From the NCBI RefSeq assembly GCF_002803845.1, contig NZ_CP024985.1, positions 3,720,001 through 3,784,000 on the forward strand: 64,000 nt of DNA, given 5' to 3'. This DNA is from Streptomyces lavendulae subsp. lavendulae. Lineage in GTDB: Bacteria > Actinomycetota > Actinomycetes > Streptomycetales > Streptomycetaceae. The translations under genes were made by a program, and so were the position numbers. Shown here piece by piece: positions 49,953 to 58,941 of the stretch (position 1 is the stretch's first letter; every line of letters starts with the position of its first letter). Below the pieces are notes generated by a model. It saw only the letters and a list, made by a program, of their open reading frames with translations. It did not search any database and was not told the origin of the DNA.

Positions 49953-50073
49953 CCTGTACCCAAACCGTCCGTCAAGTGCTTCTCGCATATGCCTCACCCG
50001 TAAGGACGGTGTTCCGCGGATCCCCGGCGATACGCTGGTCGCACTCGCGAGACTGCGGCTCATGGGAGCACTG

Positions 50074-50661
50074 ATGAACCCGGAACACAGCTGGCCGATC
50101 CCGCCTGCGGGCGGCTGGACCGCGGACGACCTGGACACGCTTCCGAATCTGCCTCCGCACACGGAGCTGATCGACGGGAGCCTGATCTTCGTGAGTCCGC
50201 AGACCCGATTCCACTCAGAGACGGTCGACCATGTGACCTGGGAACTGCGTTCTCAGGTCCCCGAGTCCCTCGGAGTCCTGCGCGAATTCACGATCGACAT
50301 CGACCGGCGCAATCGTCCCGAACCCGACGTCATCGTGTTCCGTGACGATGTCAGCCATGGCCTCGAACAGACCCGTCTGCCTGCCGAGTCTGTTCTCCTG
50401 GCCATCGAAGTCGTATCTCCGGAGTCGATCGACCGGGATCGCGAGACCAAGCCGATCAAATACGCGCGGGCGGGAATCCTCCACTACTGGCGAGTGGAGA
50501 ACAAGGACGGCCGCGCCGTCGTCTACGTGTACGAGCTCGACCCGGCGACCAAGGCGTACGTCGCCACCGGCATCTTCCACGACCGGCTGAAGGTCTCGGC
50601 CCCCTTCCCCATCGACCTCGACCTCACCGCCATCACGGCCAAGCGGACACGGCCCGAGTAG
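50074..50661 (+). CDS. Uma2-family (DUF820) putative PD-(D/E)XK nuclease
   Basis: 195 residues from ATG 50074, chosen because GGGAG lies five bases upstream; an ATG at 50062 adds four residues. Uma2 signatures: LPPHTELIDGSLIFVSPQT, EFTIDIDRRNRPEPDVIVFRDD (the PD part) and LAIEVVSPESIDRDRETKPIKYARAGILHYWRVE (the ExK part). The family has an endonuclease-like fold, but its biological role is unknown; streptomycetes often carry several copies. Single gene, closed by a strong hairpin shared with the nuo operon. Confidence 0.9.
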   Translation: MNPEHSWPIPPAGGWTADDLDTLPNLPPHTELIDGSLIFVSPQTRFHSETVDHVTWELRSQVPESLGVLREFTIDIDRRNRPEPDVIVFRDDVSHGLEQTRLPAESVLLAIEVVSPESIDRDRETKPIKYARAGILHYWRVENKDGRAVVYVYELDPATKAYVATGIFHDRLKVSAPFPIDLDLTAITAKRTRPE

Positions 50662-50675
50662 ACGACCGCACACGC

Positions 50676-50709
50676 CAGGGCCCGGCTCCCCCGAGGGAGC
50701 CGGGCCCTG
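50676..50709. terminator. Bidirectional terminator between uma2 gene and main nuo operon
   Basis: CAGGGCCCGGCTCCC-CCGA-GGGAGCCGGGCCCTG, perfect 15-bp arms, 14 bases past the Uma2 stop and 15 past nuoN. Confidence 0.9.
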
Positions 50710-50724
50710 TCGCGTACAGCAGGA

Positions 50725-52380
50725 TCAGCGGACGAACGTGCTCGCCTGCCCCGCGAGGTCCAGGAAGTACTGCGGGGCCAGACCCAGCACCAGGGTGACG
50801 GCCACGCCGACCGCGATGGTCGTCATCGTCAGCGGCGAGGGGACGGCCACGGTCGGGCCGTCTGCCTTCGGCTCGCTGAAGAACATCAGCACGATCACCC
50901 GGATGTAGAAGAACGCGGCGATCGCGGACGAGAGCACACCGACCACGACCAGCACCCCCGCACCGCCGTCCGCCGCCGCCTTGAACACGGCGAACTTGCC
51001 CGCGAAGCCCGAGGTCAGCGGGATGCCCGCGAAGGCCAGCAGGAACACCGCGAAGACCGCCGCCGTCAGCGGGGAGCGCCGGCCGAGGCCCGCCCACTTC
51101 GACAGGTGCGTGGCCTCGCCGCCCGCGTCGCGCACCAGCGTGACCACCGCGAAGGCGCCGATCGTCACGAAGGAGTAGGCCAGCAGGTAGAAGAGGACGG
51201 ACTGGACGCCCTGCGCCGAGGTGGCGATCACACCGGCCAGGATGAAGCCCGCGTGCGCGATCGAGGAGTACGCCAGGAGCCGCTTCACGTCGGTCTGGGT
51301 CACGGCGATCACCGCGCCCGCCAGCATCGTGACGATCGCGACGCCCCACATGACCGGCCGCCAGTCCCAGCGCAGGCCGGGCAGGACCACGTAGAGCAGG
51401 CGCAGCAGCGCGCCGAAGGCGGCCACCTTGGTCGCGGCGGCCATGAAGCCGGTGACCGGGGTCGGGGCGCCCTGGTAGACGTCCGGGGTCCACATGTGGA
51501 AGGGGACCGCGCCGACCTTGAACAGCAGGCCCATCAGGATCAGCGCGCCGCCGATCAGCAGCAGCGCGTCGTTGCCCATGGTGGAGGCGAGGGCCGGGTC
51601 GAGCTTGGCGACGGTGCCGTCGACCACGTCGGCGATCACCGCGTAGGAGACCGAGCCCGCGTAGCCGTAGATCAGCGCGATGCCGAAGAGGAGGAAGGCG
51701 GAGGAGAACGCGCCGAGCAGGAAGTACTTGACCGCGGCCTCCTGCGACATCAGCCGCTGGCGGCGGGCGACGGCGCAGAGCAGGTACAGCGGGAGGGAGA
51801 AGACCTCCAGGGCGATGAACAGCGTCAGCAGGTCGTTGGCCGCCGGGAAGATCAGCATGCCGGCGATGGCGAACAGCGCCAGCGGGAAGACCTCGGTGGT
51901 GGTGAACCCGGCCTTGACGGCGGCCTTCTCGCTGTCGCTGCCCGGTACGGACGCGGCCTGGGCGGCGAAGGAGTCCACCCGGTTGCCGTGCGCCTTCGGG
52001 TCGAGGCGGCGCTCGGCGAAGGTGAACACGGCCACGATGGAGGCCAGCAGGATCGTGCCCTGGAGGAACAGGGCCGGGCCGTCCACGGCGATGGCGCCCA
52101 TCGCCGCGATGTGCGCCTTGGTGCTGCCGTAGCCGCCGGCGGCGAGGCCGACGACCGCCGCGAAGGCCGAGGCCAGCGCGGCGACGGCGAGGAACACCTG
52201 GACGTAGTAGCGGGACCTGCGCGGGACGAAGGCCTCGACGAGGACTCCGAGGACGGCCGCGCCCACCACGATCAGCGTGGGCGCCAGCTGCGCGTACTCG
52301 ATGTGCGGGGCCGGGATCTTGTCGGCCGGTCCGTTGGCCGCCAGGGTCAGCAGGGCCTGGGCAGCAGTCGCGGTGCTCAC
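50725..52380 (-). CDS. nuoN: NADH-quinone oxidoreductase subunit N (main operon)
   Basis: 551 residues from GTG 52380 (GTGA overlap with nuoM). Antiporter-like membrane subunit with about 14 helices: NDLLTLFIALEVFSLPLYLLCAVARRQ, AAVKYFLLGAFSSAFLLFGIALIYG, LLFKVGAVPFHMWTPDVYQGAPTPVTGFMAAATK and VKRLLAYSSIAHAGFILAG. An insertion rich in charged residues (RRLDPKAHGNRVDSFAAQAASVPGSDSEKAA) separates two helices near residue 125. It is the last gene of the operon. Confidence 0.95.
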   Translation of the reverse strand: MSTATAAQALLTLAANGPADKIPAPHIEYAQLAPTLIVVGAAVLGVLVEAFVPRRSRYYVQVFLAVAALASAFAAVVGLAAGGYGSTKAHIAAMGAIAVDGPALFLQGTILLASIVAVFTFAERRLDPKAHGNRVDSFAAQAASVPGSDSEKAAVKAGFTTTEVFPLALFAIAGMLIFPAANDLLTLFIALEVFSLPLYLLCAVARRQRLMSQEAAVKYFLLGAFSSAFLLFGIALIYGYAGSVSYAVIADVVDGTVAKLDPALASTMGNDALLLIGGALILMGLLFKVGAVPFHMWTPDVYQGAPTPVTGFMAAATKVAAFGALLRLLYVVLPGLRWDWRPVMWGVAIVTMLAGAVIAVTQTDVKRLLAYSSIAHAGFILAGVIATSAQGVQSVLFYLLAYSFVTIGAFAVVTLVRDAGGEATHLSKWAGLGRRSPLTAAVFAVFLLAFAGIPLTSGFAGKFAVFKAAADGGAGVLVVVGVLSSAIAAFFYIRVIVLMFFSEPKADGPTVAVPSPLTMTTIAVGVAVTLVLGLAPQYFLDLAGQASTFVR

Positions 52381-53969
52381 TTCGCCGCCTCCCCATTCTT
52401 GGCCTCGACGGCCACCTCGGGCTTCGGGTCGGTCTGCTTCACGTCCGACATGGTGTGCTCCACCGCCGGGTTGACGATCGTGGTGAGCGGCTGCGGGTAG
52501 ACGCCCAGTGCGATCAGCAGCGCGATCAGCGGGGCGACCACGAGGACCTCGCGCAGGCGCAGGTCCCGCATGCCGGAGACCTCCTCCTTGACGGGGCCGG
52601 TCATGGTGCGCTGGTACAGGACCAGGGTGTAGAGCGCCGCCAGCACGATGCCGACGGTGGCGATGATCCCGACGACCGGGTAGCGGGCGAACGTGCCGAC
52701 CAGGACGAGGAATTCGCTGACGAAGGGCGCCAGGCCCGGCAGCGACAGGGTGGCGAGGCCGCCGATCAGGAAGGTGCCGGCGAGGACCGGGGCCACCTTC
52801 TGGACACCGCCGTAGTCGGCGATGAGCCGCGAGCCGCGCCGGGAGATCAGGAATCCGGCGACGAGCATCAGCGCGGCCGTCGAGATGCCGTGGTTGACCA
52901 TGTAGAGCGTCGCGCCCGACTGGCCCTGGGAGGTCATCGCGAAGATGCCCAGGATGATGAAGCCGAAGTGCGAGATCGACGCGTACGCGACCAGCCGCTT
53001 GATGTCCCGCTGCCCGACCGCGAGGAGGGCGCCGTAGACGATGCTGATCAGGGCCAGGACGAGGATCACCGGGGTGGCCCACTTGCTGGCGTCGGGGAAG
53101 AGCCCGAGGCAGAAGCGGAGCATCGCGAAGGTGCCGACCTTGTCGACGACCGCGGTGATCAGGACGGCGACCGGGGCGGTGGCCTCGCCCATCGCGTTCG
53201 GCAGCCAGGTGTGCAGCGGCCACAGCGGGGCCTTCACCGCGAAGGCGAAGAAGAAGCCGAGGAAGAGCAGCCGCTCGGTGTTGGTGGCCATGTCCAGGGT
53301 GCCCGCGGCGCGGGCGGCGGTGATCTCCTGGAGGGAGAAGTTCCCGGCGACCACGTACAGCCCGATGACGGCGGCCAGCATGATCAGGCCGCCGACCAGG
53401 TTGTAGAGGAGGAACTTGACCGCCGCGTACGAGCGCTGCGCGGCCGCGTTCTCGTCGGTCCCGGAGTGCGCCCGGTCCCCGAAGCCGCCGATGAGGAAGT
53501 ACATCGGGATCAGCATGGCTTCGAAGAAGACGTAGAAGAGGAAGACGTCGGTGGCCTCGAAGGAGATGATCACCATCGCCTCGACCATCAGGATCAGGGC
53601 GAAGAAGCCCTGCGTCGGCCGCCAGCGGGAGGAGTTGGTCTCCAGCGGGTCGGCGTCGTTCCAGCCGGCGCCGATCACGAAGGGGATCAGCAGGGCGGTG
53701 AGCGCGATCAGCGCCACCCCGATGCCGTCGACGCCCAGTTCGTAGCGGACGCCGAAGTCCTTGATCCAGGCGTGGGACTCGGTGAGCTGGTAGCGGTCGC
53801 CACCGGGCTCGAAGCGGACCGCGACCAGCACGGCCAGGGCCAGCGTGGCCAGGGAGAACAGCAGCGCGAGCCACTTGGCGGCGGTCCTGCGGGAGGCCGG
53901 GACGGCCGCCGTGAGGATCGCGCCGACCGCGGGCACGGCCGCCGTCACCGTCAGAAGCGGGAAGTTCAT
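52377..53969 (-). CDS. nuoM: NADH-quinone oxidoreductase subunit M (main operon)
   Basis: 530 residues from ATG 53969, one base after the nuoL stop. Proton-pumping antiporter-like subunit: DVFLFYVFFEAMLIPMYFLIGGFG, FFFAFAVKAPLWPLHTWLPNAMGEATAPVAVLI, VDKVGTFAMLRFCLGLFP and IKRLVAYASISHFGFIILG carry the channel Glu, Lys and His. It sits in the distal membrane arm between NuoN and NuoL. Confidence 0.95.
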   Translation of the reverse strand: MNFPLLTVTAAVPAVGAILTAAVPASRRTAAKWLALLFSLATLALAVLVAVRFEPGGDRYQLTESHAWIKDFGVRYELGVDGIGVALIALTALLIPFVIGAGWNDADPLETNSSRWRPTQGFFALILMVEAMVIISFEATDVFLFYVFFEAMLIPMYFLIGGFGDRAHSGTDENAAAQRSYAAVKFLLYNLVGGLIMLAAVIGLYVVAGNFSLQEITAARAAGTLDMATNTERLLFLGFFFAFAVKAPLWPLHTWLPNAMGEATAPVAVLITAVVDKVGTFAMLRFCLGLFPDASKWATPVILVLALISIVYGALLAVGQRDIKRLVAYASISHFGFIILGIFAMTSQGQSGATLYMVNHGISTAALMLVAGFLISRRGSRLIADYGGVQKVAPVLAGTFLIGGLATLSLPGLAPFVSEFLVLVGTFARYPVVGIIATVGIVLAALYTLVLYQRTMTGPVKEEVSGMRDLRLREVLVVAPLIALLIALGVYPQPLTTIVNPAVEHTMSDVKQTDPKPEVAVEAKNGEAAK

Positions 53970-53970
53970 G

Positions 53971-55866
53971 TCACACCGCCCTCATCAGCAGGGTCGCGGC
54001 GATCAGGATCGCCGTGCCCCCGAACATCGAGACCGCGTAGCTGCGGGCGTAGCCGTTCTGCAGCTTGCGCAGCCGGCCCGAGAGCCCGCCGACCGAGGCG
54101 GCCGTCCCGTTGACGACTCCGTCGACCAGGCTGTGGTCCACGTAGACGAGCGAGCGGGTCAGGTGCTCTCCGCCGCGCACCAGCACGACGTGGTTGAAGT
54201 CGTCCTGGTACAGGTCGCGGCGGGCCGCCCGGGTGAGGAGCGAGCCGCGCGGGGCGACGACCGGGACGGGCTTCCTGCCGTACATCCCCCAGGCGATGGC
54301 GACACCGATCACCAGGACCACCATGGTGGACAGGGTGACCGTCAGGGCGCTGATCGGCGGGTTGCCGTGCGCCTCGCCGGTGACCGGCTCCAGCCAGTCC
54401 ACGAAGCGGTCGCCGATCGAGAAGAACCCGCCGGCGAAGACCGATCCGAAGGCGAGGACGATCATCGGGAAGGTCATGGACTTCGGGGACTCGTGCGGGT
54501 GCGGGGCGTGGCCCTCAGCGTCCGGCTGCCAGCGCTTCTCGCCGAAGAAGGTGAGGAGCATGACCCGGGTCATGTAGAAGGCGGTGATCGCCGCGCCCAG
54601 CAGGGCCACTCCGCCGAGGATCCAGCCCTCGGTGCCGCCCTTCGCGAAGGCCGCCTCGATGATCTTGTCCTTGGAGAAGAAGCCCGACAGGCCCGGGAAG
54701 CCGATGATGGCGAGGTAGCCGAGACCGAAGGTCACGAAGGTGATCGGCATGTACGTCCGCAGACCGCCGTACCTGCGCATGTCCACCTCGTCGTTCATCC
54801 CGTGCATCACGGAACCGGCGCCGAGGAAGAGGCCCGCCTTGAAGAAGCCGTGCGTGACCAGGTGCATGATCGCGAAGACGTAGCCGATCGGGCCGAGGCC
54901 CGCCGCGAGGATCATGTAGCCGATCTGCGACATCGTGGACCCGGCGAGGGCCTTCTTGATGTCGTCCTTCGCGCAACCGACGATCGCACCGAAGAGCAGC
55001 GTGACCGCGCCGACGACCGTGACCACCAGCTGGGCGTCCGGCGCCCCGTTGAAGATCGCGGCCGAGCGGACGATCAGGTAGACGCCGGCGGTGACCATCG
55101 TCGCCGCGTGGATCAGGGCCGAGACCGGGGTCGGGCCCTCCATCGCGTCACCGAGCCAGGACTGCAGCGGCACCTGCGCCGACTTGCCGCAGGCGGCCAG
55201 CAGCAGCATCAGGCCGATCGCCGTCAGCTTGCCCTCGCTCGCCTGGCCCACCGCGCCGAAGACCGGCCCGAAGGCGAAGGTCCCGAACGTGGTGAACATC
55301 AGCATGATCGCGATCGACAGGCCGATGTCACCGACGCGGTTGACCAGGAAGGCCTTCTTCGCGGCCGTGGCCGCGCTGGGCTTGTGCTGCCAGAAACCGA
55401 TCAGGAGGTACGAGGCCAGGCCCACGCCCTCCCAGCCGAAGTACAGCAGCAGGTAGTTGTCGGCGAGGACGAGCAGCAGCATCGCCGCGACGAACAGGTT
55501 GAGGTAGCCGAAGAAGCGGCGGCGGCGCTCGTCGTGCTCCATGTAGCCGATGGAGTAGATGTGGATGAGCGTGCCCACGCCGGAGATCAGCAGGACGAAG
55601 GTCAGCGACAGCTGGTCCAGCTGGAACGCCATGTCCGCCTGGAAGCCCTCCACCGGGATCCAGGTGTACAGGCGCTGGAACATCGTCCGGTCGTCGGCGC
55701 TGCGCCCCAGCATGTCGATGAACAGGGCCACGCCGATGCCGAAGGAGACGGCGGCGAACAGGGTGCCGAGCCAGTGCCCGGCCTTGTCGAGGCGCCGGCC
55801 GCCGCAGAGCAGCACCACCGCTCCGAGCAGGGGCGCCGCGATCAGCAGCGCAATCAGATTCTCCAC
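53971..55866 (-). CDS. nuoL: NADH-quinone oxidoreductase subunit L (main operon)
   Basis: 631 residues from GTG 55866. Distal pump subunit: LYFGWEGVGLASYLLIGFWQHK, AFLVNRVGDIGLSIAI, GKSAQVPLQSWLGDAMEGPTPVSALIHAATMVTAG and DDIKKALAGSTMSQIGYMILA. The long lateral-helix C-terminus is present (LYQDDFNHVVLVRGGEHLTRSLVYVDHSLVDGVVNG). A start further upstream would overlap nuoK and is not supported. The Ala/Pro insertion of the second copy (nuoL2) is absent here. Confidence 0.95.
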   Translation of the reverse strand: MENLIALLIAAPLLGAVVLLCGGRRLDKAGHWLGTLFAAVSFGIGVALFIDMLGRSADDRTMFQRLYTWIPVEGFQADMAFQLDQLSLTFVLLISGVGTLIHIYSIGYMEHDERRRRFFGYLNLFVAAMLLLVLADNYLLLYFGWEGVGLASYLLIGFWQHKPSAATAAKKAFLVNRVGDIGLSIAIMLMFTTFGTFAFGPVFGAVGQASEGKLTAIGLMLLLAACGKSAQVPLQSWLGDAMEGPTPVSALIHAATMVTAGVYLIVRSAAIFNGAPDAQLVVTVVGAVTLLFGAIVGCAKDDIKKALAGSTMSQIGYMILAAGLGPIGYVFAIMHLVTHGFFKAGLFLGAGSVMHGMNDEVDMRRYGGLRTYMPITFVTFGLGYLAIIGFPGLSGFFSKDKIIEAAFAKGGTEGWILGGVALLGAAITAFYMTRVMLLTFFGEKRWQPDAEGHAPHPHESPKSMTFPMIVLAFGSVFAGGFFSIGDRFVDWLEPVTGEAHGNPPISALTVTLSTMVVLVIGVAIAWGMYGRKPVPVVAPRGSLLTRAARRDLYQDDFNHVVLVRGGEHLTRSLVYVDHSLVDGVVNGTAASVGGLSGRLRKLQNGYARSYAVSMFGGTAILIAATLLMRAV

Positions 55867-55880
55867 TGTGTGAACGCCCC

Positions 55881-56180
55881 TTACAGCTTCATCAGGCTGG
55901 CGTCGTCGACCGAGGCCGAGTGGCGGGTACGGAACAGCGACACGATGATCGCGAGGCCCACCACGACCTCCGCGGCGGCGACGACCATCGTGAAGAAGGC
56001 GATGATCTGGCCGTCGAGGTTGCCGTGCATCCGGGAGAAGGCCACGAACGCGAGGTTGCAGGCGTTGAGCATCAGCTCGATGCACATGAACAGCACGATC
56101 GCGTTCTTCCGGACGAGCACGCCGGCCGCGCCGATGGTGAACAGCAGGGCCGCCAGGTACAGGTAGTTGACCGGGTTCAC
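55881..56180 (-). CDS. nuoK: NADH-quinone oxidoreductase subunit K (main operon)
   Basis: 99 residues, the standard length, from GTG 56180 (GTGA overlap with nuoJ). Three helices with the conserved proton-path glutamates in VLFMCIELMLNACNLAFVAF and TMVVAAAEVVVGLAIIVSLFR. Membrane-arm subunit. Confidence 0.95.
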   Translation of the reverse strand: MNPVNYLYLAALLFTIGAAGVLVRKNAIVLFMCIELMLNACNLAFVAFSRMHGNLDGQIIAFFTMVVAAAEVVVGLAIIVSLFRTRHSASVDDASLMKL

Positions 56181-56992
56181 TTCGAGGCCTCCTCACGGCC
56201 GAGGCGCTCCGCGGAGGCCTGCTCCAGCGCCTTGAGGTCCTCCAAGGCCTGGCCCGACACGTCGCGTACCTGACCGCGGGCCCGCAGGGTCTTGCTGACG
56301 GTCAGCTCGGACGGGGTGCCGTCCGGGAGCAGGCCGGCCACGTCGACCGCGTTGTGCCGGGCGTAGACGCCGGGCGCCGGCAGCGGCGGGAGCTGTACGC
56401 CCTCGCGCACGCGCTTCTCGGCGAGTTCGCGCTGGGTGGCGGCCCGCTCGGTGCGCTCGCGGTGGGTGAGCACCATCGCGCCGACGGCCGCCGTGATCAG
56501 CAGGGCGCCGGTGATCTCGAAGGCGAAGATGTAACGGGTGAAGATCAGCTCGGCCAGGCCCTGGACGTGCCCGGCGGAGTTGACCCGGCCGAGCCCGTTG
56601 AAGTGGGTGAGCCCGGCGTTGGCGATGCCGGCGATCAGCAGGATGCCGAAGCCGAGCCCGCACAGGACGGCCAGCCAGCGCTGCCCCTTGAGGGTCTCCT
56701 TCAGCGAGTCCGCCGCCGTGACGCCGACGAGCATGACCACGAAGAGGAAGAGCATCATGATGGCGCCGGTGTAGACGATGACCTGGACGACGCCCAGGAA
56801 GTACGCCCCGTTGGCGAGGTAGAACACCGCCAGGATGATCATCGTCCCGGCGAGGCAGAGGGCGCTGTGGACGGCCTTGCGCATCAGGACCGTGCACAGC
56901 GCGCCGATGACGGCGACGGTGCCCAGCACCCAGAACTGCACGGCCTCGCCCGTGGACGTGAGGGTGGCACCGGAGGCTGCGAGGGCGCTCAT
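56177..56992 (-). CDS. nuoJ: NADH-quinone oxidoreductase subunit J (main operon)
   Basis: 271 residues from ATG 56992 (ATGA overlap with nuoI). Five helices in the first 170 residues, including LCLAGTMIILAVFYLANGAYFLGVVQVIVYTGAIMMLFLFVVMLVG. A hydrophilic C-terminal extension of about 100 residues (ERTERAATQRELAEKRVREG and on) is longer than in most bacteria. Membrane-arm subunit. Confidence 0.95.
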   Translation of the reverse strand: MSALAASGATLTSTGEAVQFWVLGTVAVIGALCTVLMRKAVHSALCLAGTMIILAVFYLANGAYFLGVVQVIVYTGAIMMLFLFVVMLVGVTAADSLKETLKGQRWLAVLCGLGFGILLIAGIANAGLTHFNGLGRVNSAGHVQGLAELIFTRYIFAFEITGALLITAAVGAMVLTHRERTERAATQRELAEKRVREGVQLPPLPAPGVYARHNAVDVAGLLPDGTPSELTVSKTLRARGQVRDVSGQALEDLKALEQASAERLGREEASK

Positions 56993-57579
56993 GCCTGCAC
57001 CTCCCCGGCGGGGTCCGCGGCCGTCTCGCCCTTGGAGACCGCCACCTGCCGGACCGTGCCCGGGGCGGCGCCCGTCACCAGCCCTCGGTAGTAGTCCTGC
57101 TCGTCCGTCCCGGGGAAGATCGAGTGCGGGGTCTCCACCATGCCCTCGGTCAGACCCGCGAGGAGCTGCTCCTTGGTGTAGATCAGCGCCTCGCGGCTGG
57201 AGTCGGCGAGTTCGAACTCGTTCGTCATCGTCAGCGCCCGGGTGGGGCAGGCCTCGATGCACAGCCCGCACAGGATGCAGCGGGCGTAGTTGATCTGGTA
57301 GACGCGGCCGTACCGCTCGCCCGGGGAGTAGCGCTCCTCCTCGGTGTTGTCCGCGCCCTCCACGTAGATCGCGTCGGCGGGACAGGCCCAGGCGCACAGC
57401 TCGCACCCGATGCACTTCTCCAGACCGTCGGGGTGGCGGTTGAGCTGGTGCCGTCCGTGGAAGCGCGGAGCGGTGGTCTTCTCCTGCTCCGGGTACTGCT
57501 CGGTGAGGCGCTTCTTGAACATGGCCTTGAAGGTCACGCCGAACCCGGCGACCGGGTTCTGCCACTTTTCGTCGGACAC
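56989..57579 (-). CDS. nuoI: NADH-quinone oxidoreductase iron-sulfur subunit I (main operon)
   Basis: 196 residues from GTG 57579, with GAGGAGG inside the end of nuoH as ribosome binding site. Two 4Fe-4S motifs CIGCELCAWACP and CILCGLCIEACP hold clusters N6a and N6b. Passes electrons along the peripheral arm to NuoB. Confidence 0.95.
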   Translation of the reverse strand: MSDEKWQNPVAGFGVTFKAMFKKRLTEQYPEQEKTTAPRFHGRHQLNRHPDGLEKCIGCELCAWACPADAIYVEGADNTEEERYSPGERYGRVYQINYARCILCGLCIEACPTRALTMTNEFELADSSREALIYTKEQLLAGLTEGMVETPHSIFPGTDEQDYYRGLVTGAAPGTVRQVAVSKGETAADPAGEVQA

Positions 57580-57582
57580 GTC

Positions 57583-58941
57583 TCAACCCTCCTCTCGGTC
57601 ACTGTCGGGGTTCGCCCCGCCGCTGACGATCAGCTCCCGCTCCGCGCGGGGCCGCCGGCGCGGTACGGGCGCCAGGTGCTGGCCGGGCTTGGGCGGTACG
57701 GGGAAGCCGCCCGCCATCGGGTCGAAGGACGAGGCCGCCTCGGCCTGGCCGGCCTCCTCGGCCGCCGCCTTCTCCCGCTTGTCGCGGAAGAGGTCCGCGA
57801 CGAAGGAGAGCAGCAGGATCGCGACGACCGCCCCGCCCACGTAGAGGACGATCTCGCTGAAGTCGTAGCGCTCGTTGCGCAGCGCCCGGACGGTGGCGAC
57901 CAGCATCAGCCAGACCACGGAGACCGGGATCAGCACCTTCCAGCCGAGCTTCATCAGCTGGTCGTAGCGCACGCGGGGCAGCGTGCCGCGCAGCCAGATG
58001 AAGAAGAACAGCAGCAGCTGGACCTTGATGACGAACCAGAGCATCGGCCACCAGCCGTGGTTCGCGCCTTCCCAGAAGTGGCTGATCGGGTACGGGGCCC
58101 GCCAGCCGCCGAGGAAGAGGGTGACCGACACCGCCGAGACGGTGACCATGTTGACGTACTCGGCCAGCATGAACAGCGCGAACTTGATGGAGGAGTACTC
58201 GGTGTTGAAACCGCCGACCAGGTCGCCCTCGGACTCCGGCATGTCGAAGGGAGCGCGGTTGGTCTCGCCGACCATCGTGATCACGTAGATGATGAAGGAC
58301 ACCGGCAGCAGCACGATGTACCAGCGGTCCGCCTGCGCCTCCACGATCGCCGAGGTCGACATCGACCCGGAGTAGAGGAACACCGAGGCGAAGGCCGCGC
58401 CCATCGCGATCTCGTACGAGATCATCTGCGCGCAGGAGCGCAGGCCGCCGAGGAGCGGGTACGTGGAGCCGGAGGACCAGCCCGCGAGGACGATGCCGTA
58501 GATGCCGACGGAGGCCACGGCGAGGACGTAGAGCATCGCGATGGGCAGGTCGGTCAGCTGCATCGTGGTGCGCTGGCCGAAGATGGAGACCTGGTCGTCG
58601 GCCGGCCCGAAGGGGATCACCGCGATGGCCATGAAGGCCGGGATCGCCGCGATGATCGGGGCCAGGACGTAGACCACCTTGTCGGCCCGCTTGACGACGA
58701 GGTCTTCCTTCAGCATCAGCTTCACGCCGTCGGCGAGCGACTGGAGCATGCCCCAGGGGCCGTGCCGGTTGGGGCCGATGCGCAACTGCATCCAGGCGAC
58801 GACCTTGCGCTCCCACACGATGGAGAAGAGCACGGTCACCATCAGGAAGGCGAAGCAGAACACCGCCTTGACGAGGACCAGCCACCAGACGTCCCTGCCG
58901 AACAGGGAGAGGTCCTCGGCAGCGAGCTGTACCGCGTTCAC
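57583..58941 (-). CDS. nuoH: NADH-quinone oxidoreductase subunit H (main operon)
   Basis: 452 residues from GTG 58941 (GTGA overlap with nuoG). Quinone-chamber membrane subunit: ERKVVAWMQLRIGPNRHGPWGMLQSLADGVKLMLKED, GLRSCAQMISYEIAMG and ETNRAPFDMPESEGDLVGGFNTEYSSIKFALF. The C-terminal 70 residues are a charged and Pro-rich tail (RDKREKAAAEEAGQAEAASS), longer than in the second copy. Confidence 0.95.
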   Translation of the reverse strand: MNAVQLAAEDLSLFGRDVWWLVLVKAVFCFAFLMVTVLFSIVWERKVVAWMQLRIGPNRHGPWGMLQSLADGVKLMLKEDLVVKRADKVVYVLAPIIAAIPAFMAIAVIPFGPADDQVSIFGQRTTMQLTDLPIAMLYVLAVASVGIYGIVLAGWSSGSTYPLLGGLRSCAQMISYEIAMGAAFASVFLYSGSMSTSAIVEAQADRWYIVLLPVSFIIYVITMVGETNRAPFDMPESEGDLVGGFNTEYSSIKFALFMLAEYVNMVTVSAVSVTLFLGGWRAPYPISHFWEGANHGWWPMLWFVIKVQLLLFFFIWLRGTLPRVRYDQLMKLGWKVLIPVSVVWLMLVATVRALRNERYDFSEIVLYVGGAVVAILLLSFVADLFRDKREKAAAEEAGQAEAASSFDPMAGGFPVPPKPGQHLAPVPRRRPRAERELIVSGGANPDSDREEG